Assembly: GCF_042686195.1 (NCBI RefSeq)
Contig: NZ_JBHUOQ010000001.1
Location: 1 to 64,000 of the forward strand
From: Corticicoccus populi
GTDB taxonomy: Bacteria > Bacillota > Bacilli > Staphylococcales > Salinicoccaceae
Length of the DNA stretch: 64,000 nt
Direction: 5' to 3'
The notes beneath the pieces are model-generated. The model did not search any database and was not told where the DNA came from. It saw only the letters and a list, made by a program, of their open reading frames with translations. The position numbers and the translations under genes were made by a program. Positions 24,986-34,186 of this stretch are shown piece by piece. Positions within the stretch are counted from its first letter, which is position 1, and every line of letters starts with the position of its first letter.

Positions 24986-27100
24986 ATGACATACAAACTC
25001 GATAACAAAGAATATTATAATAATCGGGAAACCAGCTGGCTGCGTTTTAATTACAGAGTTCTTGAAGAAGCGGTGGATGAATCAAACCCGCTTCTTGAAC
25101 GCCTGAAATTTCTAGCAATCGTCAGTTCAAATCTTGATGAATTTTTCATGGTCAGAGTCGGCGGTCTGAAAGATCAGGTGCAGATGAATTATAATGAGCC
25201 GGATAATAAAACCCAGCTGACACCAAAGGAACAGCTTGAAAGTATTAATGAGCTGAACAGGGAAAACTGTGAGCATCAGTATGAGCAGTATCATCAGCTG
25301 ACGAGATGTCTCGAAGATTATAATATTTATATGAAAAAACCTTCTGATCTGTCATCGGCACTTCAGAAAAAAGTTGAAGATATTTTTGATACTGAAATCT
25401 TTCCCTCACTGACGCCGCTCGGAATTGATGCATACCGTCCATTCCCGAAATTAATGAATAAGAAAATTAACATTTTCGTTGATTTAGTCAATGATCTTGG
25501 AGAGCAGACTGCTATCGTTCAGCTCCCTACAGTAATTAAACGGTTTTATGAAGTGGAAGACGATGGTAAGACATACGTGATTTTAACAGAAAACATTATA
25601 GAAAAACATTTGGATAAACTGTTTAAAGGGTACACGATTAAACGGACATTTTCGTTCAGAATCACAAGGAATGCAGATTTAACTATTCATGAAGAAGGCG
25701 CACAGGATTTGCTGATTGAAATTGAGCGTTTTCTAAAGGAGAGAACACGCGGGGCTGCGGTCCGTCTGGAAATTGATATCAGCAGTAATAAGACGATTAA
25801 TGGCTCATTTCTAAGAAATGAACTCAGTCTGAACGGTGATGATGTTTATAAGTTTGACGGTCCGTTAGATCTGACGTTTTTATTTGAATTAGTATCGAGA
25901 TTTAAAAAGCAGCTTCCATCATTGGTGTACCGCCCGTTTACGGCGCAGGAACCTAAGTTTCTGCAGGATGATGATATTTATAAAAAAGCGTTGAAGGAAG
26001 ATGTATTTTTCCATCATCCGTTTGAAAGTTTTCAGCCGGTGATTGATTTTGTGAAAGAGGCTGCGGTTAATCCGGATGTTCTCGCGATTAAACAGACACT
26101 GTACCGGGTGTCCAGTGATTCACCGATTATCGAGGCATTAAAAACAGCATCTGAGAACGGCAAGCAGGTCACAGTACTTGTGGAATTGAAAGCCCGTTTT
26201 GATGAAGAAAACAATGTCCACTGGGCAAAAGAGCTTGAGGATGCGGGGTGCCATGTCATTTACGGCATGAACTTCCTGAAAACACACAGTAAAATCACGC
26301 TCGTTGTTAAACGTGTCAATAATAAGCTCGTCCGCTTTGTCCATCTCGGAACAGGAAATTATAATGATTCTACAGCGAAATTATATACTGATATGGGAAT
26401 TATCACGACAGATTCCGATATCGGAGATGATGCGATTAACTTCTTTAATTATTTAAGCGGTTATTCATTAAAACCTGAGTATAAAGCACTTCATGTGGCA
26501 CCATTTGAAATCAGGGATTTGTTCAGTGGTCATATTGATAAAGAAATTGAACTCCACAAACAGTACGGCAACGGTTATATTTTTGCGAAAATGAATTCAT
26601 TGACCGACAAGAAAATCATCAAGAAATTATTACAGGCATCACAGGAAGGCGTTAAAATTGATTTGGTCATCCGCGGGATATGTTGTGTTAAAGCAGGCAT
26701 TGAAGGTGTCAGTGATAACATACGTGTCATCAGTGTTGTCGGACGCTTTTTGGAACACACCAGAATATATTATTTCCGTCATAACGGTGAAGAAAAAATG
26801 TTCTTATCGAGTGCGGATATGATGACCCGGAATATGATTAAACGTGTTGAAATTTTGTTCCCGGTGAAAAGTAAACGAATTATGAATGAACTTAAACAAA
26901 TTAATCAGCTGTATTTGAAAGATAACACAAAAGCACGTTATCAAAAGCCGGACGGCACGTATGAATATGTGAAAAATAATTATCCGCCGACAAATGTTCA
27001 GGAAGAGCTGATGAAAAATGCGGTGGTAGCTGCAGAAAAATCGATAAAATATGAACGCAATAATTTAATTGCCAAAGTTAAAAAACGTTTTAAAAAGTAA
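24986..27100 (+). CDS. ppk1: Polyphosphate kinase 1
   Basis: 704 residues; transfers the gamma phosphate of ATP to a growing polyphosphate chain. N-terminal domain ETSWLRFNYRVLEEA; the autophosphorylated His is in THSKITLVV (near 434), followed by RFVHLGTGNYND. The PLD-like tail contains FLSSADMMTRN. Tandem ATGs at 24983 and 24986; the second is better spaced from GGAGGG. An in-frame GTG at 24971 precedes the binding site and is unlikely. It ends at a strong terminator. Confidence 0.95.
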   Translation: MTYKLDNKEYYNNRETSWLRFNYRVLEEAVDESNPLLERLKFLAIVSSNLDEFFMVRVGGLKDQVQMNYNEPDNKTQLTPKEQLESINELNRENCEHQYEQYHQLTRCLEDYNIYMKKPSDLSSALQKKVEDIFDTEIFPSLTPLGIDAYRPFPKLMNKKINIFVDLVNDLGEQTAIVQLPTVIKRFYEVEDDGKTYVILTENIIEKHLDKLFKGYTIKRTFSFRITRNADLTIHEEGAQDLLIEIERFLKERTRGAAVRLEIDISSNKTINGSFLRNELSLNGDDVYKFDGPLDLTFLFELVSRFKKQLPSLVYRPFTAQEPKFLQDDDIYKKALKEDVFFHHPFESFQPVIDFVKEAAVNPDVLAIKQTLYRVSSDSPIIEALKTASENGKQVTVLVELKARFDEENNVHWAKELEDAGCHVIYGMNFLKTHSKITLVVKRVNNKLVRFVHLGTGNYNDSTAKLYTDMGIITTDSDIGDDAINFFNYLSGYSLKPEYKALHVAPFEIRDLFSGHIDKEIELHKQYGNGYIFAKMNSLTDKKIIKKLLQASQEGVKIDLVIRGICCVKAGIEGVSDNIRVISVVGRFLEHTRIYYFRHNGEEKMFLSSADMMTRNMIKRVEILFPVKSKRIMNELKQINQLYLKDNTKARYQKPDGTYEYVKNNYPPTNVQEELMKNAVVAAEKSIKYERNNLIAKVKKRFKK

Positions 27101-27105
27101 TATTC

Positions 27106-27141
27106 AAAACAGGACCGGGGTATATCCGGTCCTGTTTTTTT
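27106..27141 (+). terminator. Terminator after ppk1
   Basis: AAAACAGGACCGG/CCGGTCCTGTTTT with a T tract. Confidence 0.88.
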
Positions 27142-27338
27142 GATGAGAATTGTAAAATGAGTGAGATTGACATTGGGAAGCTTGGATATATGTTGATGAA
27201 CTAATAGTAATAGAGATGGATTAATTATTAACAAGTAGAAAATATATAAGTGTAAAAATTTTAAACTTATAATATTAGGTACTTCTTACCCTCGGTTTTA
27301 ATCATATTTAGTTATTATTCAGATTTTATATATCATTT

Positions 27339-27367
27339 TAGACATAATATGTTGAATATGATATAAT
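27339..27367 (+). promoter_or_regulatory. Promoter of the toxin-antitoxin pair
   Basis: TAGACA (27339-27344), 17-base spacer, perfect TATAAT (27362-27367). The -10 ends 10 bases before the ATG at 27378, so the toxin mRNA would be nearly leaderless. Confidence 0.7.
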
Positions 27368-27377
27368 TTTAAACAAT

Positions 27378-27827
27378 ATGAGAAACATATCAATGGAATT
27401 TTTAGAAGACGAAAATGGTCAGCAACAAGTTATAGACTTGATACATGACATAGTAACTAAAGCTCAGACAGATAAAAATTATAGAGAAATGGCTAAAAGA
27501 ATAGCCCAGGTTTTTCAACATTTGAAAACAACAGGTGTTCCGCCTGAACATTTAAGTACTATAAATGCAAAATCCACTGATGGCTTTACAATTACTTTAG
27601 TAGATATTGTCAAAGAGCTTACCGAGTATAAGCCATTGTTAGAAACAAGAATAAACTGGAAACCTGTGGGAGCGTTTAGAGCAATATTTTTTTACGAAGA
27701 GGACAGCCGTGGAAATCAAATCATTTATTATACTAAGGCAGTGATAAAAACAAGTACTTTTTCACAGGATTTTGAAGATATTGCTGCTGAGAGTGAGAAG
27801 ATGATGAAAGAATTTTATACTAACTAA
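27378..27827 (+). CDS. HigB/RelE-like toxin of a type II pair
   Basis: 149 residues. The C-terminal half (GAFRAIFFYEEDSRGNQIIY, then KTSTFSQDFEDIAAESEKMM) follows the phage Gp49/HigB-like toxin pattern: a strand core with a basic residue, then a helix. Such toxins cut mRNA on the ribosome. The N-terminal ~60 residues are a helical extension not typical of minimal HigB. No good ribosome binding site precedes either ATG 27378 or ATG 27393. It lies 13 bases before the XRE antitoxin gene. Toxin activity is inference from family and layout. Confidence 0.68.
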   Translation: MRNISMEFLEDENGQQQVIDLIHDIVTKAQTDKNYREMAKRIAQVFQHLKTTGVPPEHLSTINAKSTDGFTITLVDIVKELTEYKPLLETRINWKPVGAFRAIFFYEEDSRGNQIIYYTKAVIKTSTFSQDFEDIAAESEKMMKEFYTN

Positions 27828-27840
27828 AAGGGTGATTGAA

Positions 27841-28167
27841 ATGACAAAAAAAACATTCACTGACCTAATGGATACGCTGATGTCAGTACCGGAAGTCAAG
27901 GAACATGTAAATTCACTGCCCGTACAATTAGCCATAGAGGTGCACAAAAAAAGAATTGAATTAAACTTAACTCAAAAACAAGTCATTAAGCTAGCTAAAA
28001 TAAGAAAGATACCTTTAACACAAGCGCAATTATCCAGGATAGAAAATGGTGATAGAGATATAAGTACTGACAAATATTTGGACGCTTTAGGTGTTTTAGG
28101 TGGTCATATAAATCCTAAAATTGATTATGATAACCCGCCGACAGAAAAAGAGTTACAAGCTATATAA
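27841..28167 (+). CDS. HigA-like XRE antitoxin
   Basis: About 108 residues. A helix-turn-helix spans roughly 35-90 (KKRIELNLTQKQVIKLAKIR, then QAQLSRIENGDRDISTDKYL). The short N-terminal arm may neutralise the toxin. I chose ATG 27841, eight bases after AAAGGG; the in-frame GTG at 27832 lies inside the binding site. Toxin first, antitoxin second is the higBA order. It ends with its own terminator. Confidence 0.75.
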   Translation: MTKKTFTDLMDTLMSVPEVKEHVNSLPVQLAIEVHKKRIELNLTQKQVIKLAKIRKIPLTQAQLSRIENGDRDISTDKYLDALGVLGGHINPKIDYDNPPTEKELQAI

Positions 28168-28178
28168 TTTAAAAACAC

Positions 28179-28219
28179 AGCTTATCAGTAATTTAAATAT
28201 ACTGGTGAGCTATTTTTTA
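28179..28219 (+). terminator. Terminator after the toxin-antitoxin pair
   Basis: AGCTTATCAGTA pairs with TACTGGTGAGCT (12 bp including G-T pairs), then a T6 tract. Confidence 0.75.
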
Positions 28220-28371
28220 TTTTGTGTGGATATGTCAAAGAAAATGTCCCTATAGACGTAAATTTGGAAAGTAATCGAAGAGTATTGATATGAATGACAA
28301 ACATTTCTTTAAATGATAATGCTCCGAAATCATTTGAGAATTAAAGCCAAATACAGTCACCGTTTCAAGAC

Positions 28372-28418
28372 AAAGATAAAAACCATGCTCTAAACTGAAC
28401 CTTCAGTTTAGAGCATGG
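28372..28418 (-). terminator. Terminator of the rluA-type operon
   Basis: A near-perfect 17-bp stem (CCATGCTCTAAACTGAA) with a 2-base loop, followed on the minus strand by TTTTTATC. Confidence 0.88.
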
Positions 28419-28460
28419 CTTCAAGATACAGAGATTCGTCTTTTTCGACTTCTGTTTTAA

Positions 28461-29288
28461 TTACAATGTGTTTCTGTCGAGTTCAACAACAATATTTTTC
28501 TGTGTTACCGGATGTATGAATTCAATACGGTAACTGAAGAGCTGAAGGTCACGGAGTGTGGCACCACCGTATAATGTATCACCGATAATCGGCAGTCCGA
28601 GATGGTCCAGGTGCACCCTGATCTGATGGGTACGTCCTGTTTCAAGCTCAAGTTCAATTTCACAAAATTCATCTGTGACTTTTGACTTGATAATATGAGT
28701 AACTGCATCTTTTCCTTTATCAGACACATGATACTTGTTACGCTCTCTCGGATTTTTGGCAATTGGTGCTTCAATGGTTTGAGGGCGGATAAGTTTTTTC
28801 GTTCTCACTCTCGCGAGATAGGTCCGTTTAATATCACGCTCACTCAACATGTGATCAAGCATCTTTTTCACAAGAGGATGTTTCGCAACCAGTATGACAC
28901 CTTTAGTTTCCTGATCCAGACGGTGGACGGGTTCTAAATAATCAACGTCCAGTGTGTAGACCGCATGATTCAAGAGTGTGTTTGTTTCATTCAGCTGGTT
29001 GGGGTGTGTTTTAACACCGCGCGGCTTAAACAGGACAGCCAGATAACGGTCTTCATACATTACGTCACATGTTCTGTAACTTGGCTTGTACTGGCTCTTT
29101 TCATCCCCATCCGGCAGTGTGACTTTATCTCCGGTGTGGACGACTGTATTCAACGGCTTTTGTTCACCGTTTACGAGAATTTCTTTTGACATTCTGAGAA
29201 GATGCATTTCTTTTTTCGGTACATGCAGGCTTTTCAGCATATCTTCAAGGGACATGTTATTAAAGTGTTCATGAATGGATAATTTCAT
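28461..29288 (-). CDS. RluA-family RNA pseudouridine synthase
   Basis: 275 residues. It isomerises uridine to pseudouridine in rRNA or tRNA. Catalytic Asp125 in the signature HRLDQETKG; later ELETGRTHQIRVHL and GDTLYGG are family landmarks. The N-terminal ~60 residues resemble an S4-like RNA-binding region. RluD-like is likely but the target position is uncertain. Last gene of a three-gene minus-strand unit with the two thiol-disulfide genes, two bases after the thioredoxin-like gene. Confidence 0.88.
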   Translation of the reverse strand: MKLSIHEHFNNMSLEDMLKSLHVPKKEMHLLRMSKEILVNGEQKPLNTVVHTGDKVTLPDGDEKSQYKPSYRTCDVMYEDRYLAVLFKPRGVKTHPNQLNETNTLLNHAVYTLDVDYLEPVHRLDQETKGVILVAKHPLVKKMLDHMLSERDIKRTYLARVRTKKLIRPQTIEAPIAKNPRERNKYHVSDKGKDAVTHIIKSKVTDEFCEIELELETGRTHQIRVHLDHLGLPIIGDTLYGGATLRDLQLFSYRIEFIHPVTQKNIVVELDRNTL

Positions 29289-29290
29289 TA

Positions 29291-29791
29291 TTATTCTCCT
29301 GAATGCTCAGAGATGAATGATTCGTAAGTTTCAACATTTCCCGGGTTGCCGGTAATACGATCAACTTCTTCTCCATTTTCAAAATAAATCAGTGTCGGTG
29401 TGGATTCAATCTGATAAGTCTGCCACGATGCTTCATATTCAAGGACGTTTAACTGATTCAGTTCAGCCCCTTCATTGTCAAACGCTTCAATAAGAAGTGG
29501 TGTAGCTGCCTGACAGTGTGGGCAGGTCGGTGACCAGTAGTAGACAAATGCACTTTCTTCCTGTGTAATGTCCGCAATTTCATCCGGTGTGTGATTGTAG
29601 TGGTAGTTTTCATCATCCAGTGTATCAACAGTCGGACCTGATATCACTTCAGGGTCTATATCTGTATATGGATAGTAGCCGGAGTCACTCAGTGATTCCG
29701 GTGAATTTGACTGTGAATTCATGTAAAAAAATGTACCTGCAAAAATAACAACAACAACGGCAATGATTAAGTAAAATATCTTATTTCCCAT
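29291..29791 (-). CDS. Membrane-anchored thioredoxin-like protein, BdbA/BdbD type
   Basis: 166 residues. One N-terminal membrane segment (about 5-24), then an acidic linker, then a thioredoxin fold with active site SPTCPHCQ (Cys90, Cys93) and the cis-Pro loop STPTLIYF. It acts outside the membrane. The CPHC centre is typical of oxidising DsbA-like proteins. It is one base downstream of the DsbB-like gene, so it is that protein's likely redox partner for disulfide formation. Confidence 0.82.
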   Translation of the reverse strand: MGNKIFYLIIAVVVVIFAGTFFYMNSQSNSPESLSDSGYYPYTDIDPEVISGPTVDTLDDENYHYNHTPDEIADITQEESAFVYYWSPTCPHCQAATPLLIEAFDNEGAELNQLNVLEYEASWQTYQIESTPTLIYFENGEEVDRITGNPGNVETYESFISEHSGE

Positions 29792-29792
29792 A

Positions 29793-30206
29793 CTATTCTC
29801 CTTTATTTCTAATAAAAAATGACATTATAAAAATTAATACAAAAGCAGTTAACGCAAGAAATGGAATCGTTATGAATCCGTACCAGTTAATGTACTGCGC
29901 AGTACAGGACACACCTGAGCAGGCAGGAAGACTGTCTCCGATGAAAGTGATTTTCTGCATACCGTAGTGGCTGAGTGATACAAGGATGCCGATTCCTGAG
30001 AGCGCACGTGCATAAATTCTAACGTTTCTGTCTTCTCTAATCAAGCCGATCAGCATGATCAGCACAATTGGATACATCAATATTCTTTGATACCAGCACA
30101 TATCGCAGGGGATGTAATTTCTTATTTCGCTGAAATACAGTGAGCCGAGTGTCGCAACGAGTGACACTAAAAACATCAGCTGCATCCAAAGTTTGGATTG
30201 TTTCAT
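29793..30206 (-). CDS. bdbC: DsbB-like disulfide oxidoreductase BdbC
   Basis: 137 residues, four membrane segments. Cys34 and Cys37 (PCDMCWYQR) form the quinone-linked pair; Cys96 and Cys101 (PACSGVSC) form the second pair that reoxidises a thiol partner. Such proteins pass electrons from a DsbA-like protein to menaquinone. First gene of the bdbC-thioredoxin-like-rluA unit; GAGG precedes the ATG. Confidence 0.88.
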   Translation of the reverse strand: MKQSKLWMQLMFLVSLVATLGSLYFSEIRNYIPCDMCWYQRILMYPIVLIMLIGLIREDRNVRIYARALSGIGILVSLSHYGMQKITFIGDSLPACSGVSCTAQYINWYGFITIPFLALTAFVLIFIMSFFIRNKGE

Positions 30207-30327
30207 ATCAGACCTCCAGAGTACTTCCTAAAATTATAATGTTACTTTATCATTATAATAGATAGTGATTATAATAGGTGACAAGGATTTTACAATTTGA
30301 TTAACTTTATAGGAATTAGGTGCAAAT

Positions 30328-31434
30328 ATGAAGAGTAAACTGCAGCTGTTAAAAGATATTGCTGAATTTTTAAATGAAGAAACGCATATTCAGACGATGC
30401 TTGATGGTGCATTGAAGCTGCTGATTGACCATTCGGAGTTTGATACCGGCTGGATTTTTTTCATTAATCATGAAGGTAAGCACGAACTGATCAGTCAGTA
30501 CAGTCTGCCGGATGAGTTAAGGCGTGATAACTGCCGCCACTTATGCAGCGGCAACTGCTGGTGCGTGCGGAAGTATCAGAATGATGAACTGAAAACAGCG
30601 ACTAATATATTTGTGTGTTCGAGGCTTGACCGTGCGAATAAGGAAAGTCCGGACATTCAGGATAAAATTACGCACCATGCAACGATGCCTTTAATATCCG
30701 GCGAGGAATCCTACGGCCTGTTGAATGTTGCGACACCGAACCGGACAGAGTTTTCAAAAGATGAACTGGATCTGCTTGAGTCGGTATCTTTTCAAATCGG
30801 TTCAACATTGAAACGGATTGAACTGAATGCTAAAGAGCAGGAGAATATCGTCATTCGTGAACGGCAGAGACTTGCCCGTGATCTTCATGACTCAGTCAAT
30901 CAAATGCTGTTTTCAATCAGTATCACATCGCATGCCGCTAAAACACTGAAAGGCGGCGACAAGCTCGTCCAGGCGTTTAATTCAATCGAAAATACATCAA
31001 AACATGCCATGAAGGAAATGCGCGCGCTGATCTGGCAGTTGAAGCCGATTGGACTGGAAAATGGTATTATCAGGGCAACAGAAGAATATGCCAAAATCCT
31101 TGATCTCGATTTAAGTATTGAAATGGACGGTTTTTATAATGTTTCCGATGCAGTGGAAATTGAACTGTACCGCGTCATTCAGGAGAGCCTGAATAATATT
31201 TTTAAGCATGCAGATACAAAAGAGGCCTATATTACGATTGATAACAGGGACAGGGCACTTGAACTGAAAATTATGGATTACGGAAGTGGATTTACCATTA
31301 ATACAAAAAAAGAGACCAGTTATGGTTTCAGTAATATGCGTGAACGACTGCGCAAGCTCGGCGGTGAATTAAATATTGACTCCACGCCGGGTAAAGGAAC
31401 ATCAGTAACGGCACGTGTGCCGCTTGGGGAGTGA
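30328..31434 (+). CDS. airS: Oxygen/redox-sensing histidine kinase AirS
   Basis: 368 residues, cytoplasmic. A GAF domain (about 15-165) carries Cys69, Cys73, Cys77, Cys79 and Cys97 (CRHLCSGNCWC and FVCSR). This is a Cys set that fits the [2Fe-2S] cluster of staphylococcal AirS/YhcS. The HisKA_3 dimerisation segment RQRLARDLHDSVNQ gives phospho-acceptor His187, and the ATPase domain ends the protein (DYGSGF, SYGFSNMRERLRKLGG). In S. aureus AirSR responds to oxygen and affects virulence and cell-wall genes. The response regulator follows after 4 bases. Confidence 0.85.
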   Translation: MKSKLQLLKDIAEFLNEETHIQTMLDGALKLLIDHSEFDTGWIFFINHEGKHELISQYSLPDELRRDNCRHLCSGNCWCVRKYQNDELKTATNIFVCSRLDRANKESPDIQDKITHHATMPLISGEESYGLLNVATPNRTEFSKDELDLLESVSFQIGSTLKRIELNAKEQENIVIRERQRLARDLHDSVNQMLFSISITSHAAKTLKGGDKLVQAFNSIENTSKHAMKEMRALIWQLKPIGLENGIIRATEEYAKILDLDLSIEMDGFYNVSDAVEIELYRVIQESLNNIFKHADTKEAYITIDNRDRALELKIMDYGSGFTINTKKETSYGFSNMRERLRKLGGELNIDSTPGKGTSVTARVPLGE

Positions 31435-31438
31435 GAAT

Positions 31439-32071
31439 ATGTACAATATATTATTAACAGATGATCATCATATTGTCCGTGAAGGAATGAAGTTTTTATT
31501 ATCAACAACAGACGATATTAATGTGGTGGAGGATTTCGGATCCGGGAAAGAAACTCTTGATTATTTAAGTGTGCATCATGAGTTGGTGGATTTGGTGCTT
31601 TTAGATCTTGTCATGCCTGAAATGGACGGTATTGAACTGACCCGGAAGATTAAAGTGGATTTTCCAAAAGTGAAGGTGCTTGTGCTTTCAAGCTATACGA
31701 GTGAAGAGTACATCCGGCCGGTATTCGCTGCCCGGGCAGATGGGTATATCATTAAGGAAATGGAGGCGGATGAACTTGTCGATTCAATTACGGCTGTGAT
31801 AAAAGGAGAGCGGGTCATTCATCCGAATATCCTTGAGATTATTGACAGTGAAGGTGAGATGCCGCATGAGAAAAATGCATTGTCGGCGAGGGAAATTGAG
31901 GTGCTGAAAGAAATTGTCAAAGGTAAATCGAATAAAGAAATCGGTGAAACGTTGTTTGTCAGTGAAAAGACAGTCAAAACCCATGTCAGCCACATCCTGA
32001 ATAAGCTCGAAGTATCTGACCGCACCCAGGCGGTAATTTATGCAATAAAATATAATATTGTAGGGATTTAA
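31439..32071 (+). CDS. airR: Response regulator AirR, NarL family
   Basis: About 210 residues. Receiver domain with DDHH near the N terminus, phospho-acceptor Asp56 in LLDLVMPEMDG and the switch Lys in IIKEM. The LuxR-type helix-turn-helix is near 145-205 (LSAREIEVLKEIVKGKSNKE, then VSEKTVKTHVSHILNKL). ATG 31439 was chosen: GGGGAGTGAGA precedes it, at the end of airS, whereas the longer frame starts inside airS. It forms a two-component system with AirS. Confidence 0.88.
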   Translation: MYNILLTDDHHIVREGMKFLLSTTDDINVVEDFGSGKETLDYLSVHHELVDLVLLDLVMPEMDGIELTRKIKVDFPKVKVLVLSSYTSEEYIRPVFAARADGYIIKEMEADELVDSITAVIKGERVIHPNILEIIDSEGEMPHEKNALSAREIEVLKEIVKGKSNKEIGETLFVSEKTVKTHVSHILNKLEVSDRTQAVIYAIKYNIVGI

Positions 32072-32186
32072 CCTTATATTACAGAGTGTTCAGAAGACTC
32101 CTGTAAAAACAATATTGCTTAATTATAAGCGAATATGTATAATTTAAGAAAATAGAATAACAATTTCATAATAACGGGGGGATAAT

Positions 32187-33476
32187 ATGAAAGTAGGAAA
32201 CAGGATGACCATGTACATAGTGATTGGTCTGATTGCAGGTATCGTGGTGGGTTCATTATTCAATACAATGAGCGACCAGACATGGGTACAGTGGATTGAT
32301 CAGTACATATTTAATGTTGTCGGCCAGCTGTTCTTGAGTATGATATTTATGATGGTTGTGCCGGTGGTATTTGTTTCTATCGTACTTGGTGTGTTTAATG
32401 TCGGCGATCCTAAAACTTTAGGAAGCCTTGGAATTAAAACAATTGCTTTTTATCTTGTGACTACGGCGATTGCGATTACTATCGCTATAGTCGTTGCATT
32501 GGTATTTCAGCCGGGTGAAGGACAATCTGAGCTGCTTGATGGTGATGAGGTGTCTGAATACCGGGAAACAGAACTTGAAGGGGATACAGGCGATGCGATT
32601 GAACAGACAGTCGATCAGACAATTATTGATTTAATTCCGTCTAACGTGTTCCAGGCAATGGCTACAGATAATATGCTGCAGATTATTGCTTTCGCGATTT
32701 TCATTGGTGTCGCAATGATTGCCGTAAAAGAGAAAATCGGCGGTGTGGTACAGCTCTTTGAGCAGGCAAATGAAATTATCATGTGGATTGTACTTGCGAT
32801 TATGAAATACTTTGCAGCAATCGGTGCGTTCGGCCTGGTCGCAACTGCGTTTACACAGGCAGGTTTCGGTGCGATTCAGCAGCTTGGTATGTACTTCATC
32901 TGTGTGCTTCTCGCACTCTTGATACATTTTGTTCTGATATACGGGTCTGTTGTACAGTTCCTCGCAAGAAAACCGTTCTTATGGTTTGTGAAGAACTTTA
33001 TGCCGGCGATGACTGTCGCATTTAGTACGTCATCATCCAGTGCAGTACTGCCGATTTCACTTGAAACTGCGCAGAACAAACTGAATATCCGAAAAAGTGT
33101 ATCCAGTTTCGTTCAGCCGCTTGGTGCGACTGTGAATATGGATGGTACCGCAATTATGCAGGGTGTCGCAACAGTGTTTATTGCCCAGCTGTCAGGTATT
33201 GACTTAACTATCGGCCAGATGGTGACAGTGGTATTAGTCGCAACACTGGCAAGTATTGGTACAGCAGGTGTACCGGGTGTCGGTCTTGTTATGCTTGCGA
33301 TGGTGCTGACAGCGGTTGGACTTGATCCAGCTGCAATCGGTATTATTATCGGTATTGACAGACTGCTTGATATGACACGTACAGCAGTCAATATTACGGG
33401 TGATGCCGCAATCGCATTAGTATTAAATGAACAGATGACAAGAAAAGAAGAACGACAGGCAGGAATTAAGCAGTAA
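32187..33476 (+). CDS. Dicarboxylate/amino acid:cation symporter (DAACS)
   Basis: 429 residues, an elevator-type Na+ or H+ symporter for glutamate, aspartate or C4-dicarboxylates. Landmarks: the serine-rich STSSSSAVLP of hairpin 1, NMDGTAIMQG, the hairpin 2 motif GTAGVPG and the C-terminal IDRLLDMTRTAVNITGD. An unusually acidic loop (about 110-150) faces outside. Substrate choice is not clear. It lies between airR and the SA1665-like gene, with its own terminator; ATG follows GGGGGG. Confidence 0.9.
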   Translation: MKVGNRMTMYIVIGLIAGIVVGSLFNTMSDQTWVQWIDQYIFNVVGQLFLSMIFMMVVPVVFVSIVLGVFNVGDPKTLGSLGIKTIAFYLVTTAIAITIAIVVALVFQPGEGQSELLDGDEVSEYRETELEGDTGDAIEQTVDQTIIDLIPSNVFQAMATDNMLQIIAFAIFIGVAMIAVKEKIGGVVQLFEQANEIIMWIVLAIMKYFAAIGAFGLVATAFTQAGFGAIQQLGMYFICVLLALLIHFVLIYGSVVQFLARKPFLWFVKNFMPAMTVAFSTSSSSAVLPISLETAQNKLNIRKSVSSFVQPLGATVNMDGTAIMQGVATVFIAQLSGIDLTIGQMVTVVLVATLASIGTAGVPGVGLVMLAMVLTAVGLDPAAIGIIIGIDRLLDMTRTAVNITGDAAIALVLNEQMTRKEERQAGIKQ

Positions 33477-33489
33477 TTTAATAAAAAAT

Positions 33490-33540
33490 AGAGTATAGAA
33501 GTGAAAAGAATGTGAAATTCGCTTCTATGCTCTTTTAATT
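33490..33540 (+). terminator. Terminator of the symporter gene
   Basis: A 16-bp stem (AGAGTATAGAAGTGAA with G-T pairs to TTCGCTTCTATGCTCT) followed by TTTTAATTTT. Confidence 0.8.
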
Positions 33541-33629
33541 TTCTCTGATTTATATTATTATATTAAAAGTGTATTATTATCGTTAATCAAAATTAATGAA
33601 GAAGAGTAGTTGAAAGGATGTATTTTTGA

Positions 33630-34085
33630 ATGGATAAACAGGCTTTTACAGAAATATTACAAGCCAAATTTAAAATGGTTCGTACGGAGGCAGGATACAC
33701 TCAGGACTCAATGAGTCACACAATCGGGTTATCCAAAAAAACGCTCGTACAAATTGAAAAGGAAAGAATCTTACCTAACTGGACAACATGTATTTCATTA
33801 TGTGCATTATTCAGAAACAGTGAAGTACTGACAAATACTTTTTCCGGAGATCCGCTGGAACTTGCGCAGGTCATTTCAAGAGGCCATTGTGTATACCCGA
33901 ACTATGAAAGTGAGAAGGTATACTGGGAAGATATCGATTCTAAAAATGGATTTAAACTCCAGTTCAATAAAGTGAATAAAGTGTACCGTGTCATCAATGA
34001 TGAAAACCTTCCGGTACATGCTTCATATATCGAAAGAGAAATCCGTACTTATTTTAATAAGCAGACAGAATTACAACCTGTATAA
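33630..34085 (+). CDS. XRE-family DNA-binding protein, SA1665-like
   Basis: 151 residues. Helix-turn-helix at about 13-55 (RTEAGYTQDSMSHTIGLSKK, TLVQIEKERILPNW). The rest is an alpha/beta domain unique to a small staphylococcal family. From memory, S. aureus SA1665, which binds the mecA promoter region and modulates beta-lactam resistance, lies next to yhcSR/airSR in the same order; the synteny here supports that identity. It stands between the symporter and the DUF445 gene with terminators on both sides. Confidence 0.72.
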   Translation: MDKQAFTEILQAKFKMVRTEAGYTQDSMSHTIGLSKKTLVQIEKERILPNWTTCISLCALFRNSEVLTNTFSGDPLELAQVISRGHCVYPNYESEKVYWEDIDSKNGFKLQFNKVNKVYRVINDENLPVHASYIEREIRTYFNKQTELQPV

Positions 34086-34095
34086 AATAAATTTC

Positions 34096-34119
34096 AAGAC
34101 GCCGCCGGCGTCTTTTTTT
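34096..34119 (+). terminator. Terminator after the SA1665-like gene
   Basis: AAGACGCC-GCC-GGCGTCTT followed by T6. Confidence 0.88.
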
Positions 34120-34186
34120 GTGGGATCGTTTGTTAAAACGGGTATAATGGTGTAGGATATGAAAGATAATTTAAGTAGGTGACGAT

